Assembly: GCA_937906495.1 (NCBI GenBank)
Contig: CALCVT010000054.1
Span: forward strand, 1-6,694
Direction: 5' to 3'
Source: an uncultured Prevotella sp.
GTDB lineage: Bacteria > Bacteroidota > Bacteroidia > Bacteroidales > Bacteroidaceae
DNA: 6,694 nucleotides
Both the position numbers and the translations under genes were made by a program. A model generated the notes under the pieces. It saw only the letters and a list, made by a program, of their open reading frames with translations. It was not told the origin of the DNA and ran no database searches. Positions 6,574 through 6,694 of the stretch are shown piece after piece (the first letter of the stretch is position 1; every line of letters begins with the position of its first letter).

Positions 6574-6651
6574 CTATAAAATCTGAGCAGAATACAGAAA
6601 GATAAAACAACAACACGAATGAAGCAATAGTAGTTGCTTAATCGTATTCAT
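6574..6651 (-). pseudogene. Possible remnant: 25-codon signal-peptide-like frame
   Basis: Reading leftward from ATG at 6649-6651, a 25-codon frame begins MNTIKQLLLL, continues with a Cys/Phe-rich hydrophobic stretch, ends YSAQIL and stops at TAG. It has the shape of a complete Bacteroidetes signal peptide (Lys, hydrophobic core, SAQ cleavage site) with no mature protein after it. No frame downstream continues for long. It could be the decayed start of an exported-protein gene or a chance hydrophobic frame in AT-rich DNA. An AT-rich partial -7 box (TATATTTA, complement of 6671-6678) lies upstream without a -33 partner. Confidence 0.2.
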
Positions 6652-6694
6652 CCCATCTACCCCATATTCCTAAATATAAAAAAGGCTTTAGTTG

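Larger units (their letters stand above)
6107..6694. other. AT-rich region upstream of the gene pair, no supported full-length gene
   Basis: These roughly 590 bases carry no reading frame that looks like a complete conserved gene. They contain the rightward promoter and its stem-loop, the signal-peptide-like fragment, and a 6-bp stem-loop at 6622-6639 (AAGCAA, 6-base loop, TTGCTT). At the right edge, leftward reading gives AAAGCC followed by six T residues (complement of 6679-6690), which would fit the second half of a terminator whose first half lies outside the window. TGCAACTT occurs both at 6102-6109 and 6257-6264. No tRNA or CRISPR-like repeat was seen. Confidence 0.5.

Noticed and set aside
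6558..6578. Leftward GCC-GT-GGC followed by six T residues, resembling a terminator
   Set aside because: The stem would be three pairs with a two-base loop, too short to be stable.
1..6694. CRISPR array, tRNA, insertion sequence or phage-related system
   Set aside because: No regularly spaced short repeats, cloverleaf, transposase motif, terminal repeats or phage genes were seen. The only large repeats are the coding modules.

Overview
The window looks like a stretch of chromosome from a Bacteroidales bacterium, most probably Prevotella-like. Four things suggest this: AT-rich DNA, signal peptides cleaved just before Gln (AYA|Q, AFG|Q), a short C-terminal tail of the YYNLSG-x-R...GVNI...DG...K type found on many Prevotella/Bacteroides exported proteins, and promoter-like sites matching the Bacteroidetes consensus (TTG/TTTG, about 20 bases, TAnnTTTG). 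The species assignment is an inference from these traits; there is no rRNA or other marker gene here.

Layout. Positions 1-204 hold no convincing gene. They contain an imperfect inverted repeat, a 30-codon rightward reading frame of unknown status and a stem-loop just past the end of the first large gene. Positions 205-3015 (minus) encode a 936-residue exported protein. Positions 3016-3200 are an intergenic gap with a GC-rich stem-loop and no consensus promoter. Positions 3201-6023 (minus) encode a 940-residue paralogue of the first protein. Positions 6024-6694 are AT-rich and mostly non-coding. They hold a good leftward promoter for the pair, a good rightward promoter, an inverted repeat inside the putative rightward leader, and a 25-codon signal-peptide-like fragment.

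The two large genes lie head to tail, and transcription would run leftward from about 6070 through both. They match over nearly their whole length, most strongly in the third repeat and near the C-terminus. Each protein is a signal peptide, a weakly conserved N-terminal linker, four beta-rich modules of about 153 residues in an A-B-A'-B' order, a C-terminal beta-sandwich-like domain and a short Lys/Arg-ending tail. The simplest history is a module duplicated to two, the pair duplicated to four, and then the whole gene duplicated. I do not recognise a characterised function: no catalytic motif is visible, and a surface or secreted binding or structural role is only an inference. The other, smaller open frames inside these genes are antisense or out-of-frame shadows and are omitted.
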